A DNA stretch of 64,000 nt from Buchananella felis. Its GTDB lineage: Bacteria > Actinomycetota > Actinomycetes > Actinomycetales > Actinomycetaceae. How positions within the stretch are numbered: position 1 is the first letter of the stretch; every line of letters starts with the position of its first letter. Shown piece after piece: positions 51,675 through 60,104 of this stretch. The notes under the pieces are model-generated. The model saw nothing but the letters and a program-made list of their open reading frames with translations, did not search any database and was not told the DNA's origin. The translations under genes were made by a program, and so were the position numbers. The DNA lies in the NCBI RefSeq assembly GCF_041380015.1, contig NZ_CP159978.1. One strand, given 5' to 3'.

Positions 51675-53918
51675 ATGCCTAACGCCAAGCCGCATTCACG
51701 CCGACGCATCAAGCCGCTCACCGCCTTAGTTGCGCTGTTGGCCTTCGCCGTGGCGAGCGTGAGTGGTGGCCTAGTGCTCGGCGCCATGATGGTCCCCGCC
51801 ACCGGGGCGATCGGCGCCATCACCCACGCGGGCACCGACATGTTCGAGGAGCTCCCCGAGGACCTGGCCATGCCGCCGCTGTCAGAGCCCTCCACCCTCC
51901 TGGCCGCAGACGGCTTTGTACTGGCCAAGTTCTTCTACCAAAACCGGCGCGTGGTCCCCCTGGCGGAAATCTCCGTCATCATGCAAAAGGCGATCGTCTC
52001 CCTAGAGGACCGCCGCTTCTACTCCCACTCCGGCATCGACCCGCAGGGCCTGGTGCGCGCGCTCATCTCCAACAGCGCCGGCGGGGAGACGCAGGGCGCC
52101 TCCACCCTCACCCAGCAGTTCGTGAAGAACTACATGGTGGAGGCCGGCATCGCCGCCAACGACCCCGTGGCCCAGGCCGCCGCCACCGGCCAAACCCTGG
52201 CCCGCAAGATCCGCGAAGCCAAGCTGGCCCTGGCGCTGGAGCGCCGCATGTCCAAGGACGAGATCCTGCAGGGCTACCTCAACATCGCCCAGTTCGGCCG
52301 CTCCGTCTACGGCATCGAGGCCGCCTCCCAGTACTACTTCTCCAAGTCCGCCAAGGACCTCAACCTCGCCGAGGCATCGCTGCTGGCCGGCATCCCGCAG
52401 TCCCCGAACAACTGGGACCCCACCATCAACCCGGAGGGAGCGGCCACCCGCCGCACCGCCGTGCTGGACGCCCTGCTGCGGGACGACGTGATCAGCCAGG
52501 AGCAGTACGACGAGGTCCAGGCCATGCCGGTGGACTCCTACCTCAACATCACGCCGCTGTCCTCCGGCTGCTCCTCCGCCGGCAGCGCCGCCTACTTCTG
52601 CCAGTACGTGGAGGCGGAGATCCTGTCCAACCCCGCCTACGGCGCCACCCAGGCCGAACGCGACGCCCTGCTCAAGCGCGGCGGCCTGACCATCACCACC
52701 ACCCTGGACCGCCCCACCCACGACGCCGCCGTGCGGACCGTGAACGCCACCATCCCGCAGGGCGACGGCTCGGGCCACAAGATCGCCATCTCCGCCATCG
52801 AGCCCGGCACCGGCAAGATCCTCGCGCTGGCGCAGAACACGCGCTTTGGCAACGAGGACGGCAACATGTACGTCACCGAGGTCTCCTACAACGTGGACAA
52901 GGCCCACGGCGGCGGGCAGGGCTTCCAGCCCGGCTCCACCATGAAGGTGTTCACCCTGGCGGAGTGGCTGCGCCAGGGCAAGAGCGTCTGGACCCAGGTG
53001 GGGCGCCGCTCCACCACCTACACCGACTCCGATTTCGCCGGCCACTGCGGCGAGGGCATCTACTTCGGCTCCTGGACGGTGAGCGAGGTGGAGGGCAAGC
53101 GCACCAACGGCACCGTGATGGCCTCCCTGGCCGACTCGATCAACAACTCGTTTGTGGACATGGCCAGCCAGATGGACCTGTGCAACGTGCTGAAGCTGGC
53201 CAACGACGTGGGCCTGCACTCCCCGTCCGGCGGCCAGATCGAATCCAACCCCTCCGAGATCATCGGCGCCACCGTGCAGACGCCGCTGTCCATGGCCAAC
53301 GCCTACGCCACCTTCGCCGCGCACGGCACCTACTGCTCCCCGGTCGCGATTTTGAAGATCGTGGACCGCGACGGTAAGGAGCTGGAGGCGCCCGGCGCCA
53401 ACTGCCACCAGGTGCTAGAGGCCAAGGTGGCCGACCAGGTCACCACCGCGCTCTTCAAGTCCGTCAACTCCCCGTCCTACGCGGGCGTGGTCAACATCTC
53501 GGGCCGCCAGACGGCCGGCAAGACCGGCACCACCGACAACAACGTGGACACCTGGTTCGTGGGCTACTCCCCGGGGATCGCCGCCTCCACCTGGGTGGGG
53601 CACTCCGAGGCGCAGGTGCCCGGCTGGGACGTGACCATCAACGGCACCTACTACAGCTACCTGTACGGTTCGACCGTGGCTGCCCCCGCGTGGCGCGATT
53701 TCATGGCCGACGCCCTGGCCAACAAGCCCTACGACGAGTTCACCTTCGGCTACCTGGGTGAGCCGCCCAGGCCCACCCCCTCCCCGTCTCCCTCGCCGAG
53801 TCCGCGCGGCTCCCAGGGCGCGGTGGCTCCCACCGGCACCGAGTCCGGCGTCCGCCCCGCCCCGGCGCCCTCCTCCCCCAGCGACGGTGAGGCCGACGAG
53901 CGCGAGGACGAGAGCTAG
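51675..53918 (+). CDS. Class A penicillin-binding protein (PonA2 position)
   Basis: A bifunctional peptidoglycan synthase of 747 residues with an N-terminal membrane anchor. The GT51 domain has EDRRFYSHSGIDPQG (catalytic E111) and RRMSKDEILQGYLNIAQFG. The transpeptidase has SxxK as STMK at about residue 421, SINNSF as SxN, and KTGTTD at about 616. The tail is Pro/Ser-rich with no PASTA domain, unlike M. tuberculosis PonA2. Its TAG shares a base with the next GTG start. Confidence 0.93.
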   Translation: MPNAKPHSRRRIKPLTALVALLAFAVASVSGGLVLGAMMVPATGAIGAITHAGTDMFEELPEDLAMPPLSEPSTLLAADGFVLAKFFYQNRRVVPLAEISVIMQKAIVSLEDRRFYSHSGIDPQGLVRALISNSAGGETQGASTLTQQFVKNYMVEAGIAANDPVAQAAATGQTLARKIREAKLALALERRMSKDEILQGYLNIAQFGRSVYGIEAASQYYFSKSAKDLNLAEASLLAGIPQSPNNWDPTINPEGAATRRTAVLDALLRDDVISQEQYDEVQAMPVDSYLNITPLSSGCSSAGSAAYFCQYVEAEILSNPAYGATQAERDALLKRGGLTITTTLDRPTHDAAVRTVNATIPQGDGSGHKIAISAIEPGTGKILALAQNTRFGNEDGNMYVTEVSYNVDKAHGGGQGFQPGSTMKVFTLAEWLRQGKSVWTQVGRRSTTYTDSDFAGHCGEGIYFGSWTVSEVEGKRTNGTVMASLADSINNSFVDMASQMDLCNVLKLANDVGLHSPSGGQIESNPSEIIGATVQTPLSMANAYATFAAHGTYCSPVAILKIVDRDGKELEAPGANCHQVLEAKVADQVTTALFKSVNSPSYAGVVNISGRQTAGKTGTTDNNVDTWFVGYSPGIAASTWVGHSEAQVPGWDVTINGTYYSYLYGSTVAAPAWRDFMADALANKPYDEFTFGYLGEPPRPTPSPSPSPSPRGSQGAVAPTGTESGVRPAPAPSSPSDGEADEREDES

Positions 53919-54925
53919 TGGCCGCCTGGCGCGGCGCCCTGGCCGGCGCCGCCCTGCTTGGTGGCGGGGCGCTCGCCTACTCCTTCTGGGAGGCCAGGCG
54001 GTACCGGGTGCGCGAGCTGACCGTGCCCGCTCCCCGCGCGGAGGCGCGCGGCCTGCGGCTGCTGCACGTGACCGACGTTCACCTGCTGCCCGGCGACCGC
54101 CGCCGGGTGGAGTTCGTGCGTTCCCTGGCCGGGTTGGCGCCGGACCTGGTGGTCTCCACCGGCGACAACCTCTCCAGCCCCGCCGCGCTGCCCGCGCTCT
54201 TGGAGGCCTACGAGCCGCTGCTGGGCCTGCCCGGCCTGTTCGTCTTCGGCTCGAACGACTACTACGCCCCCGTGCCTAAGTCCCCGTGGCAGTACGTGCG
54301 CAAGGCGCTGGGCTGGCAGGAGCTCGAGGGGCAGATCGAGGCCGACCGCCCGCTCTTGCCCACCCAGGCTCTGCGCGAGGCGTTCGTACGGGCCGGCTGG
54401 TTTGACGCCAATAACGGCCGTGGCGCCGTGCGCGCCGGTGGCCTGGAGGTGTCCGTGGTGGGCCTGGATGACCCCCACATCGGCCTGGATTGCCTGCCGC
54501 CCGCCCCTACTGGCACTTTCGTGGACGACGCTGCCGCCTTGCGCCTTGGAGTGGTGCACGCCCCCTATTCGCGCGCCCTGGGGGCCCTGGTTGACGCGGG
54601 GGCGGAGCTGGTGTTGTCCGGGCACACGCATGGGGGGCAGCTGTGCATGCCGGGCTACGGCGCCTTGGTGACCAACTGCGACCTGCCGCGCGCGGCCGCC
54701 TCCGGCCTGTCCTGGTGGCAGGCGCCCGCCGCTCCCAGCGACGGCGCGATGGGTGCCGACGAGGGCGGCACGGGCACGGGCACGGGCACGGGCACGGGCA
54801 CGGGGGATCGTTCCACCAGGCGGCCGGGCGCGTGGCTGCACGTGGACGCCGGAATCGGAACCGCGCCCCACACGCCGGTGCGCTTCGCCTGCGCCCCCGG
54901 CGCCACCCTGCTGACGCTCACCTGA
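53918..54925 (+). CDS. Metallophosphoesterase
   Basis: A 335-residue calcineurin-like phosphoesterase with an N-terminal membrane anchor. Metal motifs in order: DVHLLPGD, GDNLSS, SNDYY (in place of GNHD), and GHTHGGQ. The C-terminal part includes a (Gly-Thr)6 stretch encoded by six GGCACG units. The start GTG 53918 overlaps the PBP stop (TAGTG), as with Rv3683 after ponA2. Substrate unknown; relatives act on lipid-linked phosphates. Confidence 0.9.
   Translation: MAAWRGALAGAALLGGGALAYSFWEARRYRVRELTVPAPRAEARGLRLLHVTDVHLLPGDRRRVEFVRSLAGLAPDLVVSTGDNLSSPAALPALLEAYEPLLGLPGLFVFGSNDYYAPVPKSPWQYVRKALGWQELEGQIEADRPLLPTQALREAFVRAGWFDANNGRGAVRAGGLEVSVVGLDDPHIGLDCLPPAPTGTFVDDAAALRLGVVHAPYSRALGALVDAGAELVLSGHTHGGQLCMPGYGALVTNCDLPRAAASGLSWWQAPAAPSDGAMGADEGGTGTGTGTGTGTGDRSTRRPGAWLHVDAGIGTAPHTPVRFACAPGATLLTLT
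54767..54802. repeat. Six-unit GGCACG hexanucleotide repeat inside a gene
   Basis: Six perfect GGCACG units encode (Gly-Thr)6 in the metallophosphoesterase. Unit changes keep the frame, so length variation would change linker length, not switch the gene off. Confidence 0.92.
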
Positions 54926-55098
54926 CGCGCCCGCGCGGGACGACCGCGCGCGGTGGCGACTGCCTTCCCGGCCGCAGGCCCGAGGGCGCCCACCCATTTC
55001 ACCGGCGGTCGGCGGCCGGTGGGAGAAGCGTGGCGAAGCTCTCGCCCGCGCGGATTTCGCGGATTGCCTAGGTTCCAGGTATGCTTAGCGAGTTCCAC

Positions 55099-55177
<79 letters not shown>

Positions 55178-55179
55178 TG

Positions 55180-55222
55180 AAGTCCCGGGGCATCGGAAAC
55201 GATGCCCCGGGACTTCGCTTTT
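55180..55222 (+). terminator. Intrinsic terminator of tRNA-Pro
   Basis: A perfect 16-bp stem, AAGTCCCGGGGCATCG (55180-55195) with GAAA tetraloop and its complement (55200-55215), followed by CGCTTTTCC. Confidence 0.94.
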
Positions 55223-55332
55223 CCCCCGGAGGGGCCAGGGACTACACCGAAACGGCCGGGGTGGCGCAAACCCGGCGCGGGGCAGGCGCCGGAGCAACGT
55301 GGACCGGGCCCCGGCGGTGGCGCCCTGGTGGC

Positions 55333-55423
55333 ACCGAGCGTACAAGCGTACGGCCGGGGTACATGCGACCGACCGGTGCCACGGCACCAAGCGGTCGCAT
55401 GTACCCCGATGCAGCATTTGCGC
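55333..55423. repeat. Dispersed ~90-bp palindromic repeat, copy 2
   Basis: Same element as 34590-34680, about 20.7 kb away and in the same orientation. Here the outer stem is perfect over 16 bp: CGGGGTACATGCGACC pairs with GGTCGCATGTACCCCG, with an inner CCGGTGCC/GGCACC-type pairing at the apex. It occupies most of the 55216-55529 gap, in which I see no gene. Confidence 0.82.
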
Positions 55424-55489
55424 ACACCCCCGCGCCCGGGCATGCCGAACCCGCCCGCCCCAGACCACCCCGGGCCCCGCAAAGCCAAA

Positions 55490-55512
55490 GCGGGAGGCGT
55501 CTAGCCTCCCGC
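55490..55512 (-). terminator. Terminator of the His-rich peptide gene
   Basis: GCGGGAGGC and GCCTCCCGC pair around a 5-base loop. On the minus strand the stem is followed by TTTGGCTTTG. It lies 17 bases past the stop of the His-rich gene. Confidence 0.82.
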
Positions 55513-55529
55513 GTTGAGTGTCTACGCGA

Positions 55530-55682
55530 TCAGTGCTCGTCGTAGTGGTCGCCGTGCAGAGCGTGCTTGTGACCGTCGTGCAGGTAGTCCACGTGGTCGC
55601 CGTGGGCCACAGCCTCGTGACCACAGGCCTCGCCGTGGGTGTGCTCTTCGGTGGTGTGCTCAGCGGATGCGTGGTCGCACAT
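55530..55682 (-). CDS. Small His-rich metal-binding peptide
   Basis: A 50-residue protein starting MCDHASAEHTTEEHTHGEAC, with about 12 histidines plus acidic residues and two cysteines; the end reads DGHKHALHGDHYDEH. ATG 55682 follows AAAGGAAG; a longer frame start at 55739 would lie inside the operator. The composition fits a zinc, nickel or cobalt store or chaperone. It is downstream of the zinc-sensor-like ArsR gene on the same strand, which probably controls it. Confidence 0.85.
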   Translation of the reverse strand: MCDHASAEHTTEEHTHGEACGHEAVAHGDHVDYLHDGHKHALHGDHYDEH

Positions 55683-55720
55683 GGTGACTTCCTTTCGGTC
55701 GAGTGCGCTCAGCATGCCAC

Positions 55721-55744
55721 ACATATAACTACATTGCAATATGT
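55721..55744 (-). promoter_or_regulatory. Likely ArsR/SmtB operator upstream of the His-rich gene
   Basis: An AT-rich island in GC-rich DNA containing ACATAT (55721-55726) and ATATGT (55739-55744) as inverted repeats, with an inner ACATTGCAATATGT near-palindrome. It lies 40-60 bases upstream of the His-rich gene and just after the ArsR gene. SmtB-class sites are AT-rich imperfect palindromes of this kind. Confidence 0.55.
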
Positions 55745-55788
55745 CGATGTATTGACTCTCGTTCTCACCAGGCCGGGAATGAGACGGG

Positions 55789-56085
55789 CTAAGCGGACTC
55801 GGCGGCGTGGGCCACAGCGTCGGACACCACGTGCATCACGTGCTGGTCAACCACTCGGTAGTGCGCCTCCTTGCCGACGCGGCGCACGTCCACCAAACCA
55901 GCCGCCCGCAGGGAACGCAGGTGCTGCGAAACCAACGGCTGGGACAGGCCAGAAAGCTCCACCAGGTGGCTCACGGTGCACTCGTGATCCTGCAGATGCA
56001 GCAACAAACCCAGGCGGGAGGGGTTACCGAGCGCCTTGAAAGCGCTGGCCGCGCGCTCCACCACTGCCTGGTCGTAGGCCTGCAT
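55789..56085 (-). CDS. ArsR/SmtB-family metal sensor
   Basis: A 98-residue winged-helix repressor. The recognition helix region is LSGLSQPLVSQHLRSLRAAG. The last helix reads VDQHVMHVVSDAVAHAAE, offering D80, H82, H85, D89, H93 and E96, the pattern of the alpha5 zinc site in SmtB/NmtR-type sensors. There is no CxC arsenic site. It should derepress the adjacent His-rich gene when metal is bound. Confidence 0.9.
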   Translation of the reverse strand: MQAYDQAVVERAASAFKALGNPSRLGLLLHLQDHECTVSHLVELSGLSQPLVSQHLRSLRAAGLVDVRRVGKEAHYRVVDQHVMHVVSDAVAHAAESA

Positions 56086-56140
56086 CCCTCCCCCTTTCCG
56101 ACACTCACATTGTCCCCCACTGCGCCGCTAGTATGCGCCC

Positions 56141-56581
56141 ATGCCAACTCCAGCCACCCCTCCCGCGCTCGCCGAGGCCGCCGAGGCGCGCGTGGACGTC
56201 TGGCTCTTCGCCGTGCGCGCCTGCAAGTCCCGCTCCGTGGCCACCGCTGCGGCCCGCGCCGGGCACGTGCGCATCAACGGCGTCACCGCCAAGGCCTCCC
56301 AGCCCGTGCGTCGCGGGGACGAAGTGCGCCTGCGGGTGAGCGGATTCGACCGCGTCCTGACCGTCCAGCGGGTGATCACCCGGCGCGTCGGAGCACCACT
56401 GGCGGCCACCTGCTACCAGGACCTCACCCCGCCCCGCCCCCTGCACCTGGCCGCGCCCGTCTTCCAGCGCCAGCGCGGCGCCGGGCGGCCCACCAAGCGC
56501 GAGCGCCGCCAACTGGACGCGCTGCGCGCCCAGTCCCTGGGCCCCGCAACCGGCCTCGACCTCGACCTGAGCGGCGACTAG
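56141..56581 (+). CDS. S4-domain RNA-binding protein (Hsp15-like)
   Basis: A 146-residue protein with an N-terminal S4 domain: EARVDVWLFAVRACKSRSVATAAARAGHVRINGVTAK. This matches Hsp15-type proteins that bind stalled 50S subunits with nascent chain. A basic C-terminus (RGAGRPTKRERRQLDALR) follows, typical of the family. It is divergent from the arsR gene. Confidence 0.9.
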   Translation: MPTPATPPALAEAAEARVDVWLFAVRACKSRSVATAAARAGHVRINGVTAKASQPVRRGDEVRLRVSGFDRVLTVQRVITRRVGAPLAATCYQDLTPPRPLHLAAPVFQRQRGAGRPTKRERRQLDALRAQSLGPATGLDLDLSGD

Positions 56582-56663
56582 ACCCTCACCGCCGACCGCA
56601 ACCTGAACCCCGGCCCGCGCCCGACAGCCGGCCGGGCCCCACCGCCGGGGCAGCCCGGGAGAA

Positions 56664-57896
56664 CTACCGCCCCAGCTCGCGGATCTGCAGCATGGCGTAC
56701 ACGGCCAGGTGGTCGCTGCTCTGCCGGCGCATCACCTCCACGTGCCCCACGCGCACCGCGCCCGGCTCGACGCCCTGGGCTTCCTGCCCCGCCCCGGAGG
56801 CCGCCGTGTGCTCGCGCGCACTGGCCGGCACCAGGATGTGGTCGATGGGGGTGCGCCAGATCCCCTCCAGCGAGGTCAGGCCGGGCACGCGGGCGGGCCA
56901 GGTGCCCCGCCGCATCGGGTCCACCCACTCGAGCACGTCGGCGAAACCATCCAGGTGGGCCTGCGCGCCGTGCCAGCGGGCCGCGTTGAAGTCGCCGACC
57001 ACCAGCAGCGGGCGCGGGTCGGCCTGCGTGGGGGCGTAGCGGCCCGCCAGCGCCAGGATGCGCTCCTGGTCCTCAGCCCACTCCGTCAGGAGGCCGGGCA
57101 GCGGCGGCGCCGCGTGCACCGCCAGGATGCGCGGCAGCCAGCGCTCCCCGCCGGTGCCGGGGGCGGGCTCCAGCAGCAGGCTGCCAAAGGTCGCCTCCTG
57201 CCCCGCGTGCTCCACCGCGCGGTAGGTGCCCAGCCCGCTGCGCACGGCCACGGTGACGGGGGCGATGGAGCCCGTGCTGGCGGACTCGAAGGTCGTGTAG
57301 CTGGCCAGGTCCAGCCGCCCGGCCACCTGCTCCGGCAGCACGGCCACGTCCACCACGCGCTCGTACAGGAGGTCGGCGATCTCGCCGGGGCCAACCCTGG
57401 AGCCGACGTTCCACTCGAGCACGTTCAGGGTGCGCCACCCCTCGGTGACGTGCCCCGAGGCCACCGCCCGGGCCTCCATCGGGGCCAGGCCAGCCAGCGG
57501 GCTGACTGCGGCCACCGCCCAGAACAATGCCGCCACGACGGCCAGGCGGGCCCGGATGCGCCGGGTCTTTGCGCTCTCCTGCCGCTTCCTTGCGGCCTTG
57601 TCCCGGCGGCGGCGCCCCTGCTCGGCCCGGCCCGCAAGCTCGGTCGGCCCACCGTCATGGGCCCGCGCGCCCTTGCGGCCGCCGAACTCCGCGACCAGAG
57701 CGGCCACGGCGCTGGCCAGGACCAGCAGGATTCCGCCCACCACCCACACGTGGGGGAAGGAGACGGAATGAGCGGCCAGCGGCAGGGAGGTCACCCAGGC
57801 CCTCACCCCCGCTAACGGAATCACCCAGGTTACGAGCCCCACCAGGGCCCCTCCCACCGCGATAGCTAAAGCCGCGCCTGCCCTCCACACCTTCAT
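56664..57896 (-). CDS. Endonuclease/exonuclease/phosphatase-family membrane protein
   Basis: A 410-residue protein with about three N-terminal membrane spans separated by a strongly basic loop (GRRRRDKAARKRQESAKTRR), then an extracytosolic EEP domain: LNVLEWNVG, VVDVAVLPEQ, LLVVGDFNAARW, IDHILVPA and SSDHLAVYAML. The catalytic His/Asp residues of the fold are present. Relatives act on phosphodiesters of nucleic acids, lipids or inositols; the target is unknown. Confidence 0.88.
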   Translation of the reverse strand: MKVWRAGAALAIAVGGALVGLVTWVIPLAGVRAWVTSLPLAAHSVSFPHVWVVGGILLVLASAVAALVAEFGGRKGARAHDGGPTELAGRAEQGRRRRDKAARKRQESAKTRRIRARLAVVAALFWAVAAVSPLAGLAPMEARAVASGHVTEGWRTLNVLEWNVGSRVGPGEIADLLYERVVDVAVLPEQVAGRLDLASYTTFESASTGSIAPVTVAVRSGLGTYRAVEHAGQEATFGSLLLEPAPGTGGERWLPRILAVHAAPPLPGLLTEWAEDQERILALAGRYAPTQADPRPLLVVGDFNAARWHGAQAHLDGFADVLEWVDPMRRGTWPARVPGLTSLEGIWRTPIDHILVPASAREHTAASGAGQEAQGVEPGAVRVGHVEVMRRQSSDHLAVYAMLQIRELGR

Positions 57897-58039
57897 GGGG
57901 CCTCACTCATCTTTGACTGCCTAGGCACACTGCCCTGAGCTATTCAGTTTGCCAGCAGCTCCCGCGCTTCCCCACGAAAGACGCCGCCAATCCACAGGGA
58001 GCTTCGCCACGCGAATCGTTTAGTGAACGTTAGTTGCGG

Positions 58040-59938
58040 CTAGTAGCCGGCGCGCGCCTGGATCTCCTGGCTGAGCGCGGCCTCGATGGCGTCCAGCACC
58101 GCCGGGGAGTGGCGGCTCCCCCACGGCTCCACGGCCCGGCTCGGGGCCAGCACCTCCTGCCAGACCCGCACCTGCTTGTGCCGGTAGAAGTGGCCGTGCC
58201 CCGCAGGCGAACTGCCGGAGAGCACCATGTCCACGCTGACCTGCCAGAAGGTGACCAGCCAGTGCCACCCCATCTGCGGGTTGACGTCGGGGCCGGCGTG
58301 CTCGCGCAGCCAGTCGGGCTCCTCCACGGCCAGGCGCGGGTCCCAGAACACCACCGCGTCCGAGGAATGCTGCAGGAACGCCACGCGCGGCAGCTGCCAG
58401 ACCCCGTAGGGGCGCCCGTAGAGGTCGGCGTCCAGGTTGGCCTCACCGGTCATGAAGCGCACGTGCTCGCCGTTGCCTACCACCGGCACGATCTGCGGGC
58501 TGCCGGGGTGGCGCACGGCCGTGATCTCCCGGTGCAGCGGGGTGAAGCCGGGCACCCCGGTCCACACCGCCACGTCCACCCGCTCCAGCATGTCCTGCAT
58601 GTCGGCAAAGGCCCCCAGGGCGCCGTAGGCCCCCAGGGAAGAGCCGGTCAGCAACAGGCGGGGCCGCCGCTCGGGGGGCATCGCCTCCAGGCGCCCGCTC
58701 ACGGCATCGAGCAGGGCGCGGGCCGCCTCCACCGGGGCGGAGCGGTCCAGCAGCACGGCGGCGAAGCTGGGCAGCACGGAGTATTGGACGGCGGCGGAGG
58801 CAACGTCTCCCCCGGTCAGGTATTCCACGGCGCCCACCGCGTACTCGTCCACCCAGCCGGAGCCGGCCGGGTTGAGCAGCAGGATGGAGCCGCGCTCCCA
58901 GGCACCGGTGCGGTCCAGCTCTGCCAGCACCCCCTGCACGGCCTGCTCGATCGACCGCTCACGCGAGGCGGCGGCGTAAACCCGGATGGGGTCCTGGGCG
59001 GGCCTGCCGGTCACGGCGGCTATCTGGTCACCGTCCGGGCCCATCGCCACGAATACGCGTCCCTTTCGCCCCAGGGACTCCCAGCTTTCTAGGGACGCTG
59101 GCGAGCCGGAACGCAGCGGGGAGAAGGGGGCGGTGAAGCCGGGGTCGGTGCCGGCATCGGCGGCCCGGAAGAGCTCGTAGCCGCGCTCCATCAGGCCGCG
59201 CAGCACCACGCCGTTGAACACGAACACCAGGGCCAGCACCACCGCGACGGCGGCCAGCGAGTCCAGGACGGGGAACTTGATCCGACGCCCGATCTCCCGG
59301 CGCAGCCACTTCCAGCACTCGCCCGCGAAGTGCAGCACCACGCCCACCGCGTAGGCGATGGCGGCGGCAAAAATGATCGCGCCCGCGAACTGCCCCGGGC
59401 TCCACGGCGGCATCTCCACCAACTGGGCGGTCACCAGGCCGGCGCTGTAGGAGCTGAGCAGGGAACCGGCGGCGAACACCACCGCGCCCGCCGCGAGCAG
59501 CGGCCAGCCCACCTTGCCCACCCAGGGCGCGACGCTCACCCGCAGCCTGACCAGCGCCGCGATCCTGCCGGCCACCAGGCCGATCACCTTACCCACGCCG
59601 TAGAGCAGCACCACCGCGATGCCGGTGACCATGCCCTGGCTGTCCCACGCGCGCGGCATGAGCGAGGGCGTGAAGGAGGCCAGGAAGCCCAGCGCGGCCA
59701 GCACCATGCCGGTGGTCGAGGACGGAGTCAGGTGCCGTGCCACCCGCCCCGCGCGCACCCGCTTCTGGGCGGCGCACAGGCGGGCGTAGAGGCGCTCGTA
59801 GCCGCGCCACGCCCCCTTGCCCCACCCGCGCAGGCGGCGGCCCGCCTCCCGCAGCGGTCCTTGGCTGGACGACGCTGCCCTCCCGGCGCCCCTTCCCCGC
59901 CCGGGCTGGTTTTCGTGGTGACCTGACCGTTTGGACAT
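58040..59938 (-). CDS. Membrane alpha/beta-hydrolase (Abhydrolase_9-like)
   Basis: A 632-residue protein starting at ATG 59938 (MSKRSGHHENQPGRG) after GGGAG. A basic leader is followed by about five membrane spans and then a periplasmic-side hydrolase domain. The nucleophile elbow is LTGSSLGAYGALGAF. Other landmarks are FVAMGPDGDQIA and HGRGH-like segments near the end (NPQMGWHWLVTFWQVSVDM). Relatives are large actinobacterial membrane esterases of unknown substrate. Confidence 0.85.
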   Translation of the reverse strand: MSKRSGHHENQPGRGRGAGRAASSSQGPLREAGRRLRGWGKGAWRGYERLYARLCAAQKRVRAGRVARHLTPSSTTGMVLAALGFLASFTPSLMPRAWDSQGMVTGIAVVLLYGVGKVIGLVAGRIAALVRLRVSVAPWVGKVGWPLLAAGAVVFAAGSLLSSYSAGLVTAQLVEMPPWSPGQFAGAIIFAAAIAYAVGVVLHFAGECWKWLRREIGRRIKFPVLDSLAAVAVVLALVFVFNGVVLRGLMERGYELFRAADAGTDPGFTAPFSPLRSGSPASLESWESLGRKGRVFVAMGPDGDQIAAVTGRPAQDPIRVYAAASRERSIEQAVQGVLAELDRTGAWERGSILLLNPAGSGWVDEYAVGAVEYLTGGDVASAAVQYSVLPSFAAVLLDRSAPVEAARALLDAVSGRLEAMPPERRPRLLLTGSSLGAYGALGAFADMQDMLERVDVAVWTGVPGFTPLHREITAVRHPGSPQIVPVVGNGEHVRFMTGEANLDADLYGRPYGVWQLPRVAFLQHSSDAVVFWDPRLAVEEPDWLREHAGPDVNPQMGWHWLVTFWQVSVDMVLSGSSPAGHGHFYRHKQVRVWQEVLAPSRAVEPWGSRHSPAVLDAIEAALSQEIQARAGY

Positions 59939-60104
59939 GTCTCCCAGCGTAGCCAGGTGGGGCGCGGCGCGGGCGGCGCTCAAGGCTGCGCGGGCCGCCT
60001 GGCTACGCGGGGCGGGCCGCCGTCTCGGCGGCCCGCCCCCCAGCCTTGGACCGGATCGGGCTACCGACTGCCGGCCGCGAGCGCGCCGGCGCCCCGGCTT
60101 GGGC

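Noticed and set aside
52002..53408. 468-residue reverse open frame opposite the class A PBP
   Set aside because: Antisense shadow of the PBP gene; Gly/Val/His composition only.
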